Assembly (NCBI RefSeq): GCF_020166335.1
Contig: NZ_JAIUJR010000002.1
Span: forward strand, 186,001-250,000
Source of the DNA: Winogradskyella alexanderae
Lineage (GTDB): Bacteria; Bacteroidota; Bacteroidia; Flavobacteriales; Flavobacteriaceae
Direction of reading: 5' to 3'
Length of the DNA stretch: 64,000 nucleotides
Translations under genes and position numbers: made by a program
Notes under the pieces: model-generated
The model's database searches: none
What the model was told of the DNA's origin: nothing
Seen by the model: the letters and a program-made list of their open reading frames with translations, nothing else
Part shown: in pieces, positions 17,596-27,733 of the stretch
Layout: the number at the start of each line of letters is the position of its first letter
How positions within the stretch are numbered: position 1 is the first letter of the stretch

Positions 17596-18189
17596 CTAAC
17601 CTCTTCGTTGTCTATTTTGATTGTAATTATCTGGTCTATTCCGAGCATCATTGCTACCACGTCTTCTAGGCATAATCTTTTCCTTTTCAGCTTTTTGATA
17701 TTTAATCCATCGCTCATTCTGCTCTTCGCTTAGCAGTTTCTTTATCTGATTATTAAGATTTTGCTCATGGCCCCTAACCTGCTCTATAACAGGACTTAAC
17801 TTGTCCCTAACCATGGTCATTGTCTCTCTTATTAGTTCTCTATTTTGGCTTGCCCTAGCCGTTTCCATATTTTGATTCACAACAATATCCAACCCCTCAA
17901 ATAAATCTTTGTTGTCTGAGTTTATCTGATTGATCTTTTGGTTATAATTTTCGATTTTCGAAATAACACTAAGTGATACGGTATCCGATTTTTTAAGTTT
18001 CAGTTTCTTGAGCGCTTTCTTGGTGTCATATTCAAATATTCCTGCTAACTTGAGTGATTCAAACTTTGGGATTTCGCGCATACCTGTGTTTTGGTCTTGA
18101 CCAAAATTAGCGCGTCTCATATTACCAGGGCGCTGTGCATTAATTAATGCAAATTGAAAAAATAGAACAATATAAATGAGCGTTTTCAT
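17596..18189 (-). CDS. Exported Spy/CpxP-like helical protein, function unknown
   Basis: A 197-residue protein with a signal peptide (residues 1-18, ending LINAQ) and an otherwise almost wholly helical body. It has a segment LSEEQNERWIKYQKAEKEK near residues 153-171, similar to the LTPEQ-x-K repeats of periplasmic Spy/CpxP-like proteins. Both ends are Arg/Asn/Gly-rich and low in complexity (RPGNMRRANFG; the tail RRRGSNDARNRPDNYNQN). A chaperone-like or metal-sensing periplasmic role is a guess from fold similarity. It sits between the YciO-like and UvrD genes, all on the minus strand. Confidence 0.65.
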   Translation of the reverse strand: MKTLIYIVLFFQFALINAQRPGNMRRANFGQDQNTGMREIPKFESLKLAGIFEYDTKKALKKLKLKKSDTVSLSVISKIENYNQKINQINSDNKDLFEGLDIVVNQNMETARASQNRELIRETMTMVRDKLSPVIEQVRGHEQNLNNQIKKLLSEEQNERWIKYQKAEKEKIMPRRRGSNDARNRPDNYNQNRQRRG

Positions 18190-18222
18190 AATTAAGCAAA
18201 TAACATCTAATAAAGATAAGGA

Positions 18223-20553
18223 TTATCCTATAATTTCAAGCTTAGCAAAACGTAATAGTAACTTTTTAGAACCGCCATTTTCAAATTTAATTTCGGCCTT
18301 GATATCTCCCCCAGCTCCTTCTATTTTAATAACCTCTCCCTTACCAAAACGTTGATGATTTACGATATTACCAACAGTAAGTTTTGTGTCAAAAAGATTA
18401 CTGGCACCATTTGATTTGCTCAATGGCTTTAATTTTTTTGGTGTGCTAATCTCAAACCGCTCAGGTTTTTTCTTTTGTTCACGCTTCTGAAATTTTGGTG
18501 ATTTCGGTTTTGCAAAACGAACCTTGTTAGGTTCAATATCTCCAAATATTGAAGCATCAAGCATTGGGTTAAAGCGCTGTTCTTTGAGCGGTGTGGTAAT
18601 ATTGATAAACTTGTCATCTATTTCTTCAATAAAACGACTTGGTTCTGCATCAATTAATTTTCCCCAACGGTATCGTGATAGTGTATACGTTAAATAGGCC
18701 TGTTTTTCTGCCCGTGTTAAGGCTACATAAAACAAGCGTCTTTCTTCTTCAAGTTCGCTACGTGTATTCATACTCATAGCACTTGGAAACAAATCTTCTT
18801 CCATGCCAACAATAAAAACATGAGGAAACTCAAGCCCCTTGGCCAAATGAATTGTCATTAAGGCTACGTGGTTGGGATCGCCTTTATCGCCATCTAAATC
18901 GGTAGCCAAGGCAACATCTTCTAAAAATTCAGCTAAGGAATCACCAGCATCGGCCAATTCAACCTGACCCTCAACAAAATCACGAATACCATTCAACAAT
19001 TCTTGTACGTTCTCCATTCGGGTAACGCCTTCCGGCGTACCGTCCTTATTAAGTTCTTTGATTAATCCGCTTGTTTTTGCAACATGTTCGGCAAGATCAA
19101 AGGCATTTGCACTTTGGTTCATCACCTTGTAACTTTCAATAAGTATTACAAAATCCTTGAGTTTATTCTTAGTACCCCTATTTAAATTGATTGATACATT
19201 GTCGATATCCTTCATGATATCATAAATCGTCTTACCACTAGCATTGGCAGCAACAACCAACCGATCTAATGTAGTTTGGCCAATTCCCCTCGAAGGATAA
19301 TTAATAATTCGTTTAAGCGCTTCCTCATCAGCATCGTTTAGTATAAGCCTTAAATAAGCTATAACATCCTTTATTTCTTTTCGTTGATAGAAAGACAATC
19401 CTCCGTAAATACGATAAGGAATATCGCGTTTTCGTAATGCATCCTCAATTGCACGCGACTGCGCATTTGTTCTGTAAAGCACCGCAAAATCACTATTTGG
19501 TAATTGCTGATTCATTTTGGTTTCCCAGATGGTACTAGCAACATAGCGTCCTTCATCTCCGTCAGTCATGGATCTATGCACAATAACCTTGTCTCCTTGT
19601 TCATTTGCCGTCCAGACTACCTTATCCAATTTGGTCTTGTTGTGCTCTATTACCGAGTTTGCAGCTCCAACTATCATTTTAGTAGAACGGTAATTTTGCT
19701 CTAATCTGTAAACACAGACATCATCATAGTCCTTCTGAAAATTAAGGATGTTATTAATGTTAGCACCTCGGAAAGCATAGATACTCTGAGCATCGTCTCC
19801 TACTACACAGATATTCTGGAAACGATCTGAAAGAGCTCTTACGATAAGGTATTGTGAATGATTGGTGTCTTGATACTCATCTACCAAAATATACCGGAAT
19901 TTATTCTGATACTGTGCCAAGACATTAGGAAATCGTGTTAAAAGCTCATTAGTACGTAAGAGCAAATCATCAAAATCCATGGCCCCTGCTTTAAAGCAAC
20001 GGTCTACATACGCTGCATAAATATCACCCATCCTCGGCCTGCGTGCCATTGCATCGGCCTCCATAAGCTCAGGATTATTGAAGTAAGCTTTAACAGTGAT
20101 AAGACTATTTTTATAAGACGAAATTCTACTGTAAACCTGTTTGGTTTTATAGATATCCTTATCAAGACCCATTTCCTTTATGATCGACGCCAAAAGTTTT
20201 TGCGAATCTTGTGTATCGTAAATGGTAAAATTACTTGGAAACCCTAAATGGTGTCCTTCAAATCTTAATATCTTGGCAAATACAGAATGGAATGTTCCCA
20301 TCCAGAGATTCTTAGCCTCACTTTCACCGACAATCTCGGCAATTCTACCTTTCATTTCTCTTGCGGCCTTATTTGTAAAAGTAAGCGCCAAAATATTGAA
20401 TGCGTCAACACCTTGACTCATTAAATAAGCAATCCGGTAGGTCAATACCCTTGTTTTCCCAGAACCAGCTCCAGCAATAACAATCATAGGTCCTTCCTTT
20501 TGCAAAGTAGGCGCTAATTGAGCTTCATTTAATTGGTCTAAATACTTTTCCAA
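18223..20553 (-). CDS. uvrD: UvrD/PcrA-type superfamily 1 DNA helicase
   Basis: A 776-residue ATP-dependent 3'-5' helicase for DNA repair and replication restart. The Walker A motif GAGSGKT is at residues 28-34; motif II (DEYQDTN), motif III (GDDAQSIYAFRGA), motif IV (QNYRS), motif V (HLAKGLEFPHVFI) and motif VI (VALTRAE) all follow in order. A basic linker and a C-terminal Tudor-like domain (GNIVNHQRFGKGEVIKIEG) end the protein, as in PcrA/UvrD. No truncation is seen. It is the first gene of a short minus-strand run with the Spy-like and YciO-like genes. Confidence 0.95.
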   Translation of the reverse strand: MEKYLDQLNEAQLAPTLQKEGPMIVIAGAGSGKTRVLTYRIAYLMSQGVDAFNILALTFTNKAAREMKGRIAEIVGESEAKNLWMGTFHSVFAKILRFEGHHLGFPSNFTIYDTQDSQKLLASIIKEMGLDKDIYKTKQVYSRISSYKNSLITVKAYFNNPELMEADAMARRPRMGDIYAAYVDRCFKAGAMDFDDLLLRTNELLTRFPNVLAQYQNKFRYILVDEYQDTNHSQYLIVRALSDRFQNICVVGDDAQSIYAFRGANINNILNFQKDYDDVCVYRLEQNYRSTKMIVGAANSVIEHNKTKLDKVVWTANEQGDKVIVHRSMTDGDEGRYVASTIWETKMNQQLPNSDFAVLYRTNAQSRAIEDALRKRDIPYRIYGGLSFYQRKEIKDVIAYLRLILNDADEEALKRIINYPSRGIGQTTLDRLVVAANASGKTIYDIMKDIDNVSINLNRGTKNKLKDFVILIESYKVMNQSANAFDLAEHVAKTSGLIKELNKDGTPEGVTRMENVQELLNGIRDFVEGQVELADAGDSLAEFLEDVALATDLDGDKGDPNHVALMTIHLAKGLEFPHVFIVGMEEDLFPSAMSMNTRSELEEERRLFYVALTRAEKQAYLTYTLSRYRWGKLIDAEPSRFIEEIDDKFINITTPLKEQRFNPMLDASIFGDIEPNKVRFAKPKSPKFQKREQKKKPERFEISTPKKLKPLSKSNGASNLFDTKLTVGNIVNHQRFGKGEVIKIEGAGGDIKAEIKFENGGSKKLLLRFAKLEIIG

Positions 20554-20661
20554 ATGCCGATTTTTTCGATTTGTGAAAATACATATTGTATTAAGTAATT
20601 CCGCATGATTTACCTATTAATTATAAACAATATTTGAAAAGATTTTATAAGTAAATTTCAA

Positions 20662-20669
20662 TATCTTTA
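20662..20669 (+). promoter_or_regulatory. Possible -7 promoter element (TATCTTTA)
   Basis: Seven of eight bases match TAnnTTTG, 16 bases upstream of the ATG at 20686. A TTTG at 20633-20636 could be the -33 element, but the gap of 25 bases is longer than usual. Confidence 0.3.
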
Positions 20670-20685
20670 GGCAAAATTATTATCT

Positions 20686-21957
20686 ATGAAAATTGTATTC
20701 GGCTTTATTTTATCACTTCTTTTTGTTGCCCAAGCACAAAATTCAATTGCACTAGACATTACTGAAATCGAAGAAAAATTAATTGAATGGCGTCACGATT
20801 TTCATCAATATCCAGAATTGTCGAATCGCGAATTTAAAACTGCAGAAAAAATTGCAAAGCATTTAGAATCACTTGGCCTAGAAGTCCAAACAGGTATTGC
20901 AAAAACAGGTGTTGTAGGCATATTAAAAGGTGATAACCCTGGTAAGGTTGTCGCACTGAGAGCTGATATTGATGCATTACCAGTGACCGAACGAAATGAC
21001 TTAGCATTTAAGTCTGAAGTTAGAACCACATTTTTAAATACGGAGACTGGAGTGATGCATGCTTGTGGGCACGATACTCATATTGCGATACTAATGGCCA
21101 CAGCAGAAGTATTGTCAAAACATAAAGACAAAATAAATGGCACCATAAAGTTTATATTTCAACCGGCAGAGGAAGGGCCCCCTCCTGGCGAAGAAGGTGG
21201 CGCCAAATTAATGATTAAAGAAGGTGTTCTTGAGAACCCTAAGGTCGATGCGATATTTGGATTACATATAAATTCAGAAACTCCTGTTGGGACCATAAAA
21301 TATAAAACAGGTGGTATAATGGCCGCAGTTGAACGTTTTGTAGTTAATGTGAAAGGTAAACAAACCCATGGCTCCCAACCCTGGTCTGGTGTAGATCCTG
21401 TATTAATTTCAGCGAAAATCATTGATGGTTTTCAAACCATAATTTCAAGAGAGTCAAATCTGACTAAAGCACCTGCTGTAATCACTGTTGGTAAAATAAC
21501 CGCCGGCACACGATTTAATATTATCCCAGAATCTGTTGAATTAATCGGCACTGTAAGAACCTTAGATGCTGACATGCGTGAGCTTATTATTAAACGTATG
21601 GATGAAATGGCTCACGACATTGCCACGGCTTATGGTGGCGAGGCAGTTATAGATTGGCAAAATAACACTGTTGTAACCTACAATGATCCTGGTTTAACAA
21701 CTCAAATTTTACCCTCGTTGTATCAGGTTGCAGGTGAGGAAAATGTACAATTGATGAAGGCAACAACTGGAGGTGAAGATTTTTCATACTTTCAAGAAGT
21801 AGTACCTGGTGTTTATTTCTTTTTAGGTGGTATGACTCCAGGCGAAACTGAAGCATTTCCACATCACACGCCCGATTTTAAAATCGACGACAGTGGTTTG
21901 CTTCTTGGCGTAAAGGCGTTTACTCAAATTACTTTAGACTATTTAAATAACAATTAA
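20686..21957 (+). CDS. Exported M20-family amidohydrolase (N-acyl-amino-acid deacylase-like)
   Basis: A 423-residue zinc hydrolase related to hippurate/IAA-amino-acid amidohydrolases. A signal peptide covers residues 1-17, so it acts in the periplasm. Metal-site motifs are present: MHACGHDTH (124-132), the catalytic QPAEEG segment, HxNSETPVG, and a C-terminal TTGGEDFSYF. The dimerisation domain (about residues 205-320) contains the usual THGSQPW. It would remove acyl groups from amino acids or small peptides. It is preceded by a TATCTTTA element and followed by a monocistronic gene about 100 bases on. Confidence 0.9.
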   Translation: MKIVFGFILSLLFVAQAQNSIALDITEIEEKLIEWRHDFHQYPELSNREFKTAEKIAKHLESLGLEVQTGIAKTGVVGILKGDNPGKVVALRADIDALPVTERNDLAFKSEVRTTFLNTETGVMHACGHDTHIAILMATAEVLSKHKDKINGTIKFIFQPAEEGPPPGEEGGAKLMIKEGVLENPKVDAIFGLHINSETPVGTIKYKTGGIMAAVERFVVNVKGKQTHGSQPWSGVDPVLISAKIIDGFQTIISRESNLTKAPAVITVGKITAGTRFNIIPESVELIGTVRTLDADMRELIIKRMDEMAHDIATAYGGEAVIDWQNNTVVTYNDPGLTTQILPSLYQVAGEENVQLMKATTGGEDFSYFQEVVPGVYFFLGGMTPGETEAFPHHTPDFKIDDSGLLLGVKAFTQITLDYLNNN

Positions 21958-22053
21958 AAAAAGCGTTTTTAAAAATTTCAGAGAAATGAAAAATGTAAAA
22001 GAATGTCAGTGTCTTACTATTAATTAATTCAACAACTAAAAACATTTTTTTAA

Positions 22054-22575
22054 ATGGATATAGATACAATAACTGAAATTACCCTCAATCTTCTTCCGGC
22101 AATACTCGTTGGTGCTATTGCCTATTATTTTTTTAAGAAACATATTGAAAATGAAAATAACAGAAGACGCTATATGCTTCAAAAAAGTATGCAGAGAGAG
22201 GCGTTCCCACTGAGGCTACAAGCTTATGAACGCATGGCACTTTTTCTTGAGCGTATCTCACCTTCAAAATTACTTACTAGAGTACATCCAAATAGCTCAA
22301 ATAAAGGAGATTATGAAGCTTTACTTATAGCTACTATTGAACAAGAATTTGAGCATAATTTATCGCAACAAATCTATGTTAGTGACGAATGTTGGAATGT
22401 GATTAGAGGCGCTAAAAATGCTACAATTCAACTTATCAGAAAAGCCACAATGAACGAAAAAACAGATACTGCAAATAAGCTACGAGAAATAGCTTTAACC
22501 GATCTTATGGACAAACAAGCTCCAAGTAGTACCGCATTAGCGTTTATTAAAGAAGAGGTTGGTGAGATGTGGTAA
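22054..22575 (+). CDS. Membrane-anchored hypothetical protein (DUF7935-like)
   Basis: A 173-residue protein with one N-terminal membrane helix (about residues 8-27, LNLLPAILVGAIAYYFFKKH) followed by a helical cytoplasmic body. A MALFLERISP segment and a C-terminal TALAFIKEEVGEMW are features seen in a family conserved in Flavobacteriia. Its function is unknown. It converges on the patatin gene, with six bases between stop codons. Confidence 0.7.
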   Translation: MDIDTITEITLNLLPAILVGAIAYYFFKKHIENENNRRRYMLQKSMQREAFPLRLQAYERMALFLERISPSKLLTRVHPNSSNKGDYEALLIATIEQEFEHNLSQQIYVSDECWNVIRGAKNATIQLIRKATMNEKTDTANKLREIALTDLMDKQAPSSTALAFIKEEVGEMW

Positions 22576-22580
22576 CTGCA

Positions 22581-23480
22581 TTACTCAACATTTGATAAAC
22601 TAGAGTGTTTCTGGGCTGCATAATCGAATCCTTGTTTCCACCAATTTTCCATAAGTCGCTTACTAAATATCAGGGAGTTTTCTGTTAAGGTTGTTGGCGT
22701 ATAATATAAATTGAGCTTTACACCTCTGTTCTTTGCTGCCAATTTACCTATAACAATATCGTTTCTTTCTACTTGATTTAATAGATGCCCAAAAAGGCTA
22801 ATCATTAGTGAGAAGGGATTTTTCCCAAGCACCTTTTGCCTATTTAAAGATTCAGCCTCTAAAACGATGGCATCAACCTCTGTTGCACCTCTCAATATAG
22901 CTTCCCTAATAGGAATAACACTTCCGAGACCACCATCTGCATACTCATGGCCATTAACAACGGCCAAAGACATAAACGGAATATAATTACAGGAAATCCA
23001 TATCCAATTACAAAACTCTTCGTAAGAGCAGTCGTTAATTGACTTATACTCCACCCTATTCATAGACAAATTTGAAACGGTAACTACAACCTCATGCCGA
23101 ATGCTCTTTATATGATTGTACTCTGCTTCGGTAAAGTTTTTTCGAATATTTCGTTTTAGGGCCTTACTTTCACCAAAGGTTCGTTTCAACCTTATAAATT
23201 GCCATAGCGAATTAATGAAATCAATAGAAACGTATTCCCTATCACCCTTTTTCCTTTGCACAAAAGGACTAATGCTAAAAATGTCTTGTTGTTGAACGTT
23301 GGTAAAAATAGAATAGAGCTTATCTATTTTGCCGACCGCAAGGTGAGGTACCAGAAGACTCCCTGTTGAAGTCCCCAAAAACATATCATAGTTGCGCCCT
23401 TCTTCTTGCATAAGGTATTGTGCTACACCGCCAGCGAATGCGCCTTTACTCCCTCCTCCTGATATAACTAGTGCTCGCAT
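22581..23480 (-). CDS. Patatin-like phospholipase
   Basis: A 299-residue lipid acyl hydrolase. The oxyanion motif GGGSKGAF (residues 8-15), the nucleophile elbow GTSTG (Ser38) and the catalytic Asp182 in DGG form the patatin Ser-Asp dyad. There is no signal peptide, so it is probably cytoplasmic, acting on phospholipids or lysophospholipids. Its start codon overlaps the stop of the M1 peptidase gene (TAATG), so the two are translationally coupled; the reason for this pairing is not obvious. Confidence 0.88.
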   Translation of the reverse strand: MRALVISGGGSKGAFAGGVAQYLMQEEGRNYDMFLGTSTGSLLVPHLAVGKIDKLYSIFTNVQQQDIFSISPFVQRKKGDREYVSIDFINSLWQFIRLKRTFGESKALKRNIRKNFTEAEYNHIKSIRHEVVVTVSNLSMNRVEYKSINDCSYEEFCNWIWISCNYIPFMSLAVVNGHEYADGGLGSVIPIREAILRGATEVDAIVLEAESLNRQKVLGKNPFSLMISLFGHLLNQVERNDIVIGKLAAKNRGVKLNLYYTPTTLTENSLIFSKRLMENWWKQGFDYAAQKHSSLSNVE

Positions 23481-25444
23481 TAGTTCTTTTTTTCTTCTAG
23501 TTTAAGATCAAAATCCTTGGCAAACTTAATCATTCGCCAATTATGATGTGATTTTGCATTATCAAGATTTTGCTTACACAATTCATTGCAACCGCCTATT
23601 AATTTCAAATACTGAAACGCATTTATACGCAAATCTGCATTGTATTTCGCGCTGGTATATTCTGTAAGTTCCGCGTATAGTTCCTGGTTGCTTTCAGCAT
23701 TGTAATAAGGTGTATTCAAATTCAAAACAATCCACAGCAGTCTTATATTCTTATCATTAAAACCGTGGATATTACGCGTTTTGGATAAATATTTTGCTCG
23801 ATCTAAAGGAAAATTATTCCATAAATTATAAAGTGCACTTTCTACTGTTAAATAGGAAGCATCATCTAATAAGGATTCGTATTCATCCTTCAAATCCACA
23901 GGTATTTTAGTCAGGTACTGCGCGATGGCTTGCCTCACCTTTAAACTACTTTTAAATGTGTCTTTAGTCACCAATTCAGGTGCTTGGGAAATTACTTTGA
24001 TTTTAGCTTCATCCGAAACACCATATTTAAGATATTCCTCGCACTTTGAGGATTTAACTTCACAATCTACCATAAGGTACTCTTGAATAAATGTAGAGCG
24101 CTCTTTTAGTAGGTCAATAGCGCTATAAGCAGGGAATTTTTCATTTGTAATCCAAGTATTTACAAATGAATCCAAATTCTTGTCATATAATGTTTCTACT
24201 TCAGTAATAAAATCTGATGATTTAACACTACCAAACGCATAATTGTTAAGGTAATTTTGCACTGCTTTTTTAAATATCTGATCACCGATTATAGAACGCA
24301 AAGCAACTAAAACCCAAGCACCGCGCTGATAAAACGTCAGACTACTAGCTTTTGGGTTTAATAACGACGTTCCTTGCCCAGCGATATCTTGTCGACCCAA
24401 ATCTACTGCAGACTCATACAACTTAAAATGATAATAATCATCTCCAAAAATTTCCCGCTCAGCAAGTAAAGCATAATAAGTTGCGAAACCTTCCTGCAAC
24501 CAATGATGTTCGCCAGATGTAGCCGTAACCAAGTTACCAAACCATTGATGCGCCAATTCGTGAGCATTTGCATTTATGTAGTTCTTATCATTAAAACCGA
24601 TTTCATCAACTACAAATGCATCAGAAAAAATCGTAGCACCAGTATTTTCCATGCCAGCATACAGAAAATCGTGAACAGGTACCTGCTTGTAGTTCAGCCA
24701 AGGATAAGGGTAACCAATTTCTTTTTCCAGAAAGTCAAACATGCGCTTACTATAGCGATATGTTGACCCTACTTTTAGAGAATCCTCAGGATAATAATAT
24801 AACTCTAATGGTATTCCACTTTCTGCAGTTTCTTTTTTTTTGCGGTACTTACCTATTGCAAGCGCTACAAGATAGCTTGACATGGGTTTGTTCATGCTAA
24901 ATTTCCAATTCGCAGATCCATTGCTAAACGACGGACTTCCTAAAAGACTGCCATTAGAAATAACCTGATATCCTTCGGGTACCTCGAAATTAAATTCAAA
25001 GACCACTTTCTCGTTAACGTCATCAAAACTGGGCAACCAGTTGCTGGTATATTTTCCCTGCCCTTGCGTCCAGATATTCCAGTCTTCATTTCGCGTTAAG
25101 AAATACAATGCTTTTTTAGGTCTAGCCGAATAAGAGATACTAATTTTGTTGCCCTGAGATGGTTTAAAATCCTGACGGACTACTAAAATTTTGTTATTAT
25201 AACTATACAAAACAGGTTTCTTGTTTAACAAAACGGAATCGACCTTTAGATGTTTCGCATCAATAAAAACAGAATCAACCGGCTTAACCACATCAAATTT
25301 GTAGGATATTGCGCCAGCAATTTCACTAGAGTCGGGCACAACTTTCAATATAGCAGAACCTGTTGTAAAATCGACATATTTAGATTGTTGTGCAAAGCAT
25401 GCAACATAAAAAACCAAAATAAAGTATTTGATTGTGTGCTTCAT
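23480..25444 (-). CDS. Exported M1-family aminopeptidase
   Basis: A 654-residue zinc aminopeptidase. A signal peptide covers residues 1-18, so it acts in the periplasm or outside. The M1 hallmarks are present: a substrate-binding GMENTG (264-269, in place of GAMEN), the zinc motif HELAH (295-299) and the third ligand Glu318 in WLQEGFATYY. A helical C-terminal region follows. It would release N-terminal amino acids from peptides. It is coupled to the patatin gene. The slightly short C-terminus compared with PepN is normal for this branch. Confidence 0.92.
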   Translation of the reverse strand: MKHTIKYFILVFYVACFAQQSKYVDFTTGSAILKVVPDSSEIAGAISYKFDVVKPVDSVFIDAKHLKVDSVLLNKKPVLYSYNNKILVVRQDFKPSQGNKISISYSARPKKALYFLTRNEDWNIWTQGQGKYTSNWLPSFDDVNEKVVFEFNFEVPEGYQVISNGSLLGSPSFSNGSANWKFSMNKPMSSYLVALAIGKYRKKKETAESGIPLELYYYPEDSLKVGSTYRYSKRMFDFLEKEIGYPYPWLNYKQVPVHDFLYAGMENTGATIFSDAFVVDEIGFNDKNYINANAHELAHQWFGNLVTATSGEHHWLQEGFATYYALLAEREIFGDDYYHFKLYESAVDLGRQDIAGQGTSLLNPKASSLTFYQRGAWVLVALRSIIGDQIFKKAVQNYLNNYAFGSVKSSDFITEVETLYDKNLDSFVNTWITNEKFPAYSAIDLLKERSTFIQEYLMVDCEVKSSKCEEYLKYGVSDEAKIKVISQAPELVTKDTFKSSLKVRQAIAQYLTKIPVDLKDEYESLLDDASYLTVESALYNLWNNFPLDRAKYLSKTRNIHGFNDKNIRLLWIVLNLNTPYYNAESNQELYAELTEYTSAKYNADLRINAFQYLKLIGGCNELCKQNLDNAKSHHNWRMIKFAKDFDLKLEEKKN

Positions 25445-25532
25445 GATTTGTATTTAAACAAGGATAACGCCAAAGTACGAATTTTAGTCATTTTCCTTCA
25501 AAATTGAGATTCCTTTTTATTGTCAAATTGAG

Positions 25533-25540
25533 TAATTTCG
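25533..25540 (+). promoter_or_regulatory. Possible -7 promoter element (TAATTTCG) next to the recG start
   Basis: Seven of eight bases match TAnnTTTG. It ends 4 bases before the recG ATG at 25545, a second case of a promoter element close enough to give a very short or absent leader. Confidence 0.3.
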
Positions 25541-25544
25541 TGTT

Positions 25545-27647
25545 ATGAGTGTCAATCTGCAAACACCAATAGATTACCTTAAGGGCGTTGGCCCTAATAG
25601 AGCGGATTTATTACGTTCAGAATTAGGAATACACACCTACCAGGATTTAATCAACCTCTTCCCTAATCGATACATTGACAGAACCAAATATTATAAAATC
25701 AATGAACTTCAGCATAACAGTGCTGAGGTACAGATTGTTGGAACGATTATTGGCTTCAGAGAAGTCGCACAGAAGCGAGGGAAACGGTTAGTTGCAGATT
25801 TTAAGGATGATACTGGTACAATGGAACTTGTTTGGTTTAGAGGGCAAAAATGGATCCGTGAAAGCCTAAAGACGGGCAAACCTTATGTAGCCTTTGGAAG
25901 AGTAAATTGGTACAATGGTAAATTTAGTATGCCACATCCAGAACTGGAATTGCAATCTGAACATGAAAAGAATCTTCGTTCTGCTATGCAAGCCATCTAC
26001 CCATCAACGGAAAAGCTCACAAACAAGGGTATAACAAATCGCGTCATCACCAAAATAATGCAACAACTTTTCCTTGAAACAAATGGCAAATTTTCTGAAA
26101 CATTGTCTAGCTCTATTTTAGGTGAATTAAAACTCGTTTCAAAATCTGATGCGCTATTTAATATTCATTTTCCAAAATCACAAACGCACCTAACGAGAGC
26201 ACAATTTAGATTGAAATTTGAGGAACTGTTTTACATCCAGTTGCAATTAATTTTAAAAAATTTGATTCACAAATCAAAAATTAAAGGCTTCAAATTTGAA
26301 AAAGTAGGGCACTATTTTAACACCTTCTACACAGACCATTTACCCTTTGAATTAACCAATGCACAGAAACGTGTATTAAAAGAAATTAGAGCAGATTTTG
26401 GCAGCAATGCCCAAATGAACCGACTTTTACAGGGTGATGTAGGTTCAGGGAAGACCATAGTAGCTTTTATGTCAATGCTCATAGGGCTTGACAACGGTTT
26501 TCAATGTTGTTTAATGGCGCCGACTGAAATTTTGTCAGTCCAACACTATAGTGGATTAAGTGAATTATGTAACAAATTGAATATCAGTATTTCATTATTA
26601 ACAGGATCAAGTAAAACTTCAGATAGAAAACTAATTCACGAAAATCTTGAAAATGGTAGTTTACAGATTCTTGTTGGGACTCATGCCCTATTAGAGGAAA
26701 AGGTAAAATTTAAAAATTTAGGGCTAGCAATTATAGACGAACAACATCGTTTTGGAGTAGCTCAAAGAAGCAAACTATGGAAGAAAAATGACTCGCCTCC
26801 GCATATTATGGTGATGACAGCAACTCCAATTCCGAGAACCTTGGCTATGTCTGTTTATGGTGATTTAGATATTTCTGTAATTGATGAATTACCAGCAGGA
26901 CGAAAACCGATTAAAACAGTCCATCGATATGATAAAAACAGACTGAACGTATTTAAGTTCATGAAGGATGAAATTGCAAAAGGAAGACAAGTTTATGTGG
27001 TTTATCCTTTAATTCAGGAGAGCGAAAAAATGGATTACAAAGACTTAATGGATGGCTACGAAAGTATTTCGCGCGAATTTCCCCTTCCTCAGTATCAAAT
27101 TTCCATAGTGCATGGAAAAATGAAAGCTAGTGACAAGGATTACGAAATGCAACGCTTTGCAAAAGGCGAAACCAATATAATGGTCGCAACTACGGTTATA
27201 GAGGTTGGCGTTAACGTACCCAATGCTTCAGTAATGGTTATTGAAAGTGCAGAACGTTTTGGATTATCACAACTGCATCAGCTTCGTGGTCGTGTTGGTC
27301 GTGGCGGAGAGCAGAGTTATTGTATTCTTATGACAAGTCATAAACTTAGTAATGACAGTAAAACAAGGCTCGAAACCATGGTTAGATCGAATGACGGGTT
27401 TGAAATTGCTGAGGTTGACTTGAAACTTCGAGGACCTGGAGATATTATGGGCACCCAGCAAAGCGGTATTTTAAATCTCAGAATTGCAGATCTTGTAAAA
27501 GATAAGGCTATTCTAGACCAGGCAAGGTTTATGGCAAAAAACACCCTAAAAATAGATCTAAGCTTAGCATTACCAGAAAATAGAGCCATTCTCAATACCT
27601 ATCGTCAGATGGCAAAGTATAGAAATATTTGGAATTACATAAGCTAA
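25545..27647 (+). CDS. recG: ATP-dependent DNA helicase RecG
   Basis: A 700-residue branch-migration helicase that reverses stalled forks and processes Holliday junctions. The N-terminal wedge domain contains an OB fold (about residues 60-160, with VWFRGQKWI). The helicase core has Walker A GDVGSGKT, the box-II motif DEQHRFG, a TATPIPRTLAM motif, and the C-terminal QLRGRVGRG and LRGPGDIMGTQQSG motifs that define RecG. The length is normal for the family. It is followed by about 380 bases without a protein gene. Confidence 0.96.
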   Translation: MSVNLQTPIDYLKGVGPNRADLLRSELGIHTYQDLINLFPNRYIDRTKYYKINELQHNSAEVQIVGTIIGFREVAQKRGKRLVADFKDDTGTMELVWFRGQKWIRESLKTGKPYVAFGRVNWYNGKFSMPHPELELQSEHEKNLRSAMQAIYPSTEKLTNKGITNRVITKIMQQLFLETNGKFSETLSSSILGELKLVSKSDALFNIHFPKSQTHLTRAQFRLKFEELFYIQLQLILKNLIHKSKIKGFKFEKVGHYFNTFYTDHLPFELTNAQKRVLKEIRADFGSNAQMNRLLQGDVGSGKTIVAFMSMLIGLDNGFQCCLMAPTEILSVQHYSGLSELCNKLNISISLLTGSSKTSDRKLIHENLENGSLQILVGTHALLEEKVKFKNLGLAIIDEQHRFGVAQRSKLWKKNDSPPHIMVMTATPIPRTLAMSVYGDLDISVIDELPAGRKPIKTVHRYDKNRLNVFKFMKDEIAKGRQVYVVYPLIQESEKMDYKDLMDGYESISREFPLPQYQISIVHGKMKASDKDYEMQRFAKGETNIMVATTVIEVGVNVPNASVMVIESAERFGLSQLHQLRGRVGRGGEQSYCILMTSHKLSNDSKTRLETMVRSNDGFEIAEVDLKLRGPGDIMGTQQSGILNLRIADLVKDKAILDQARFMAKNTLKIDLSLALPENRAILNTYRQMAKYRNIWNYIS

Positions 27648-27705
27648 ATTAGGATTGGCTAAAATCCCCACCAAAAAAAATAAGTTTAAGATAATTGATA
27701 AAAAA

Positions 27706-27733
27706 AGGCCTAGCACCAACTAAAACCAGGCCT
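27706..27733 (-). terminator. Orphan hairpin with T tract on the minus strand
   Basis: AGGCCT at 27706-27711 and 27728-27733 form a 6-bp GC-rich stem. Read on the minus strand, the stem is followed directly by seven T residues, as in an intrinsic terminator. Both flanking genes (recG and the transporter) run on the plus strand, so no annotated gene explains it. Confidence 0.5.
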
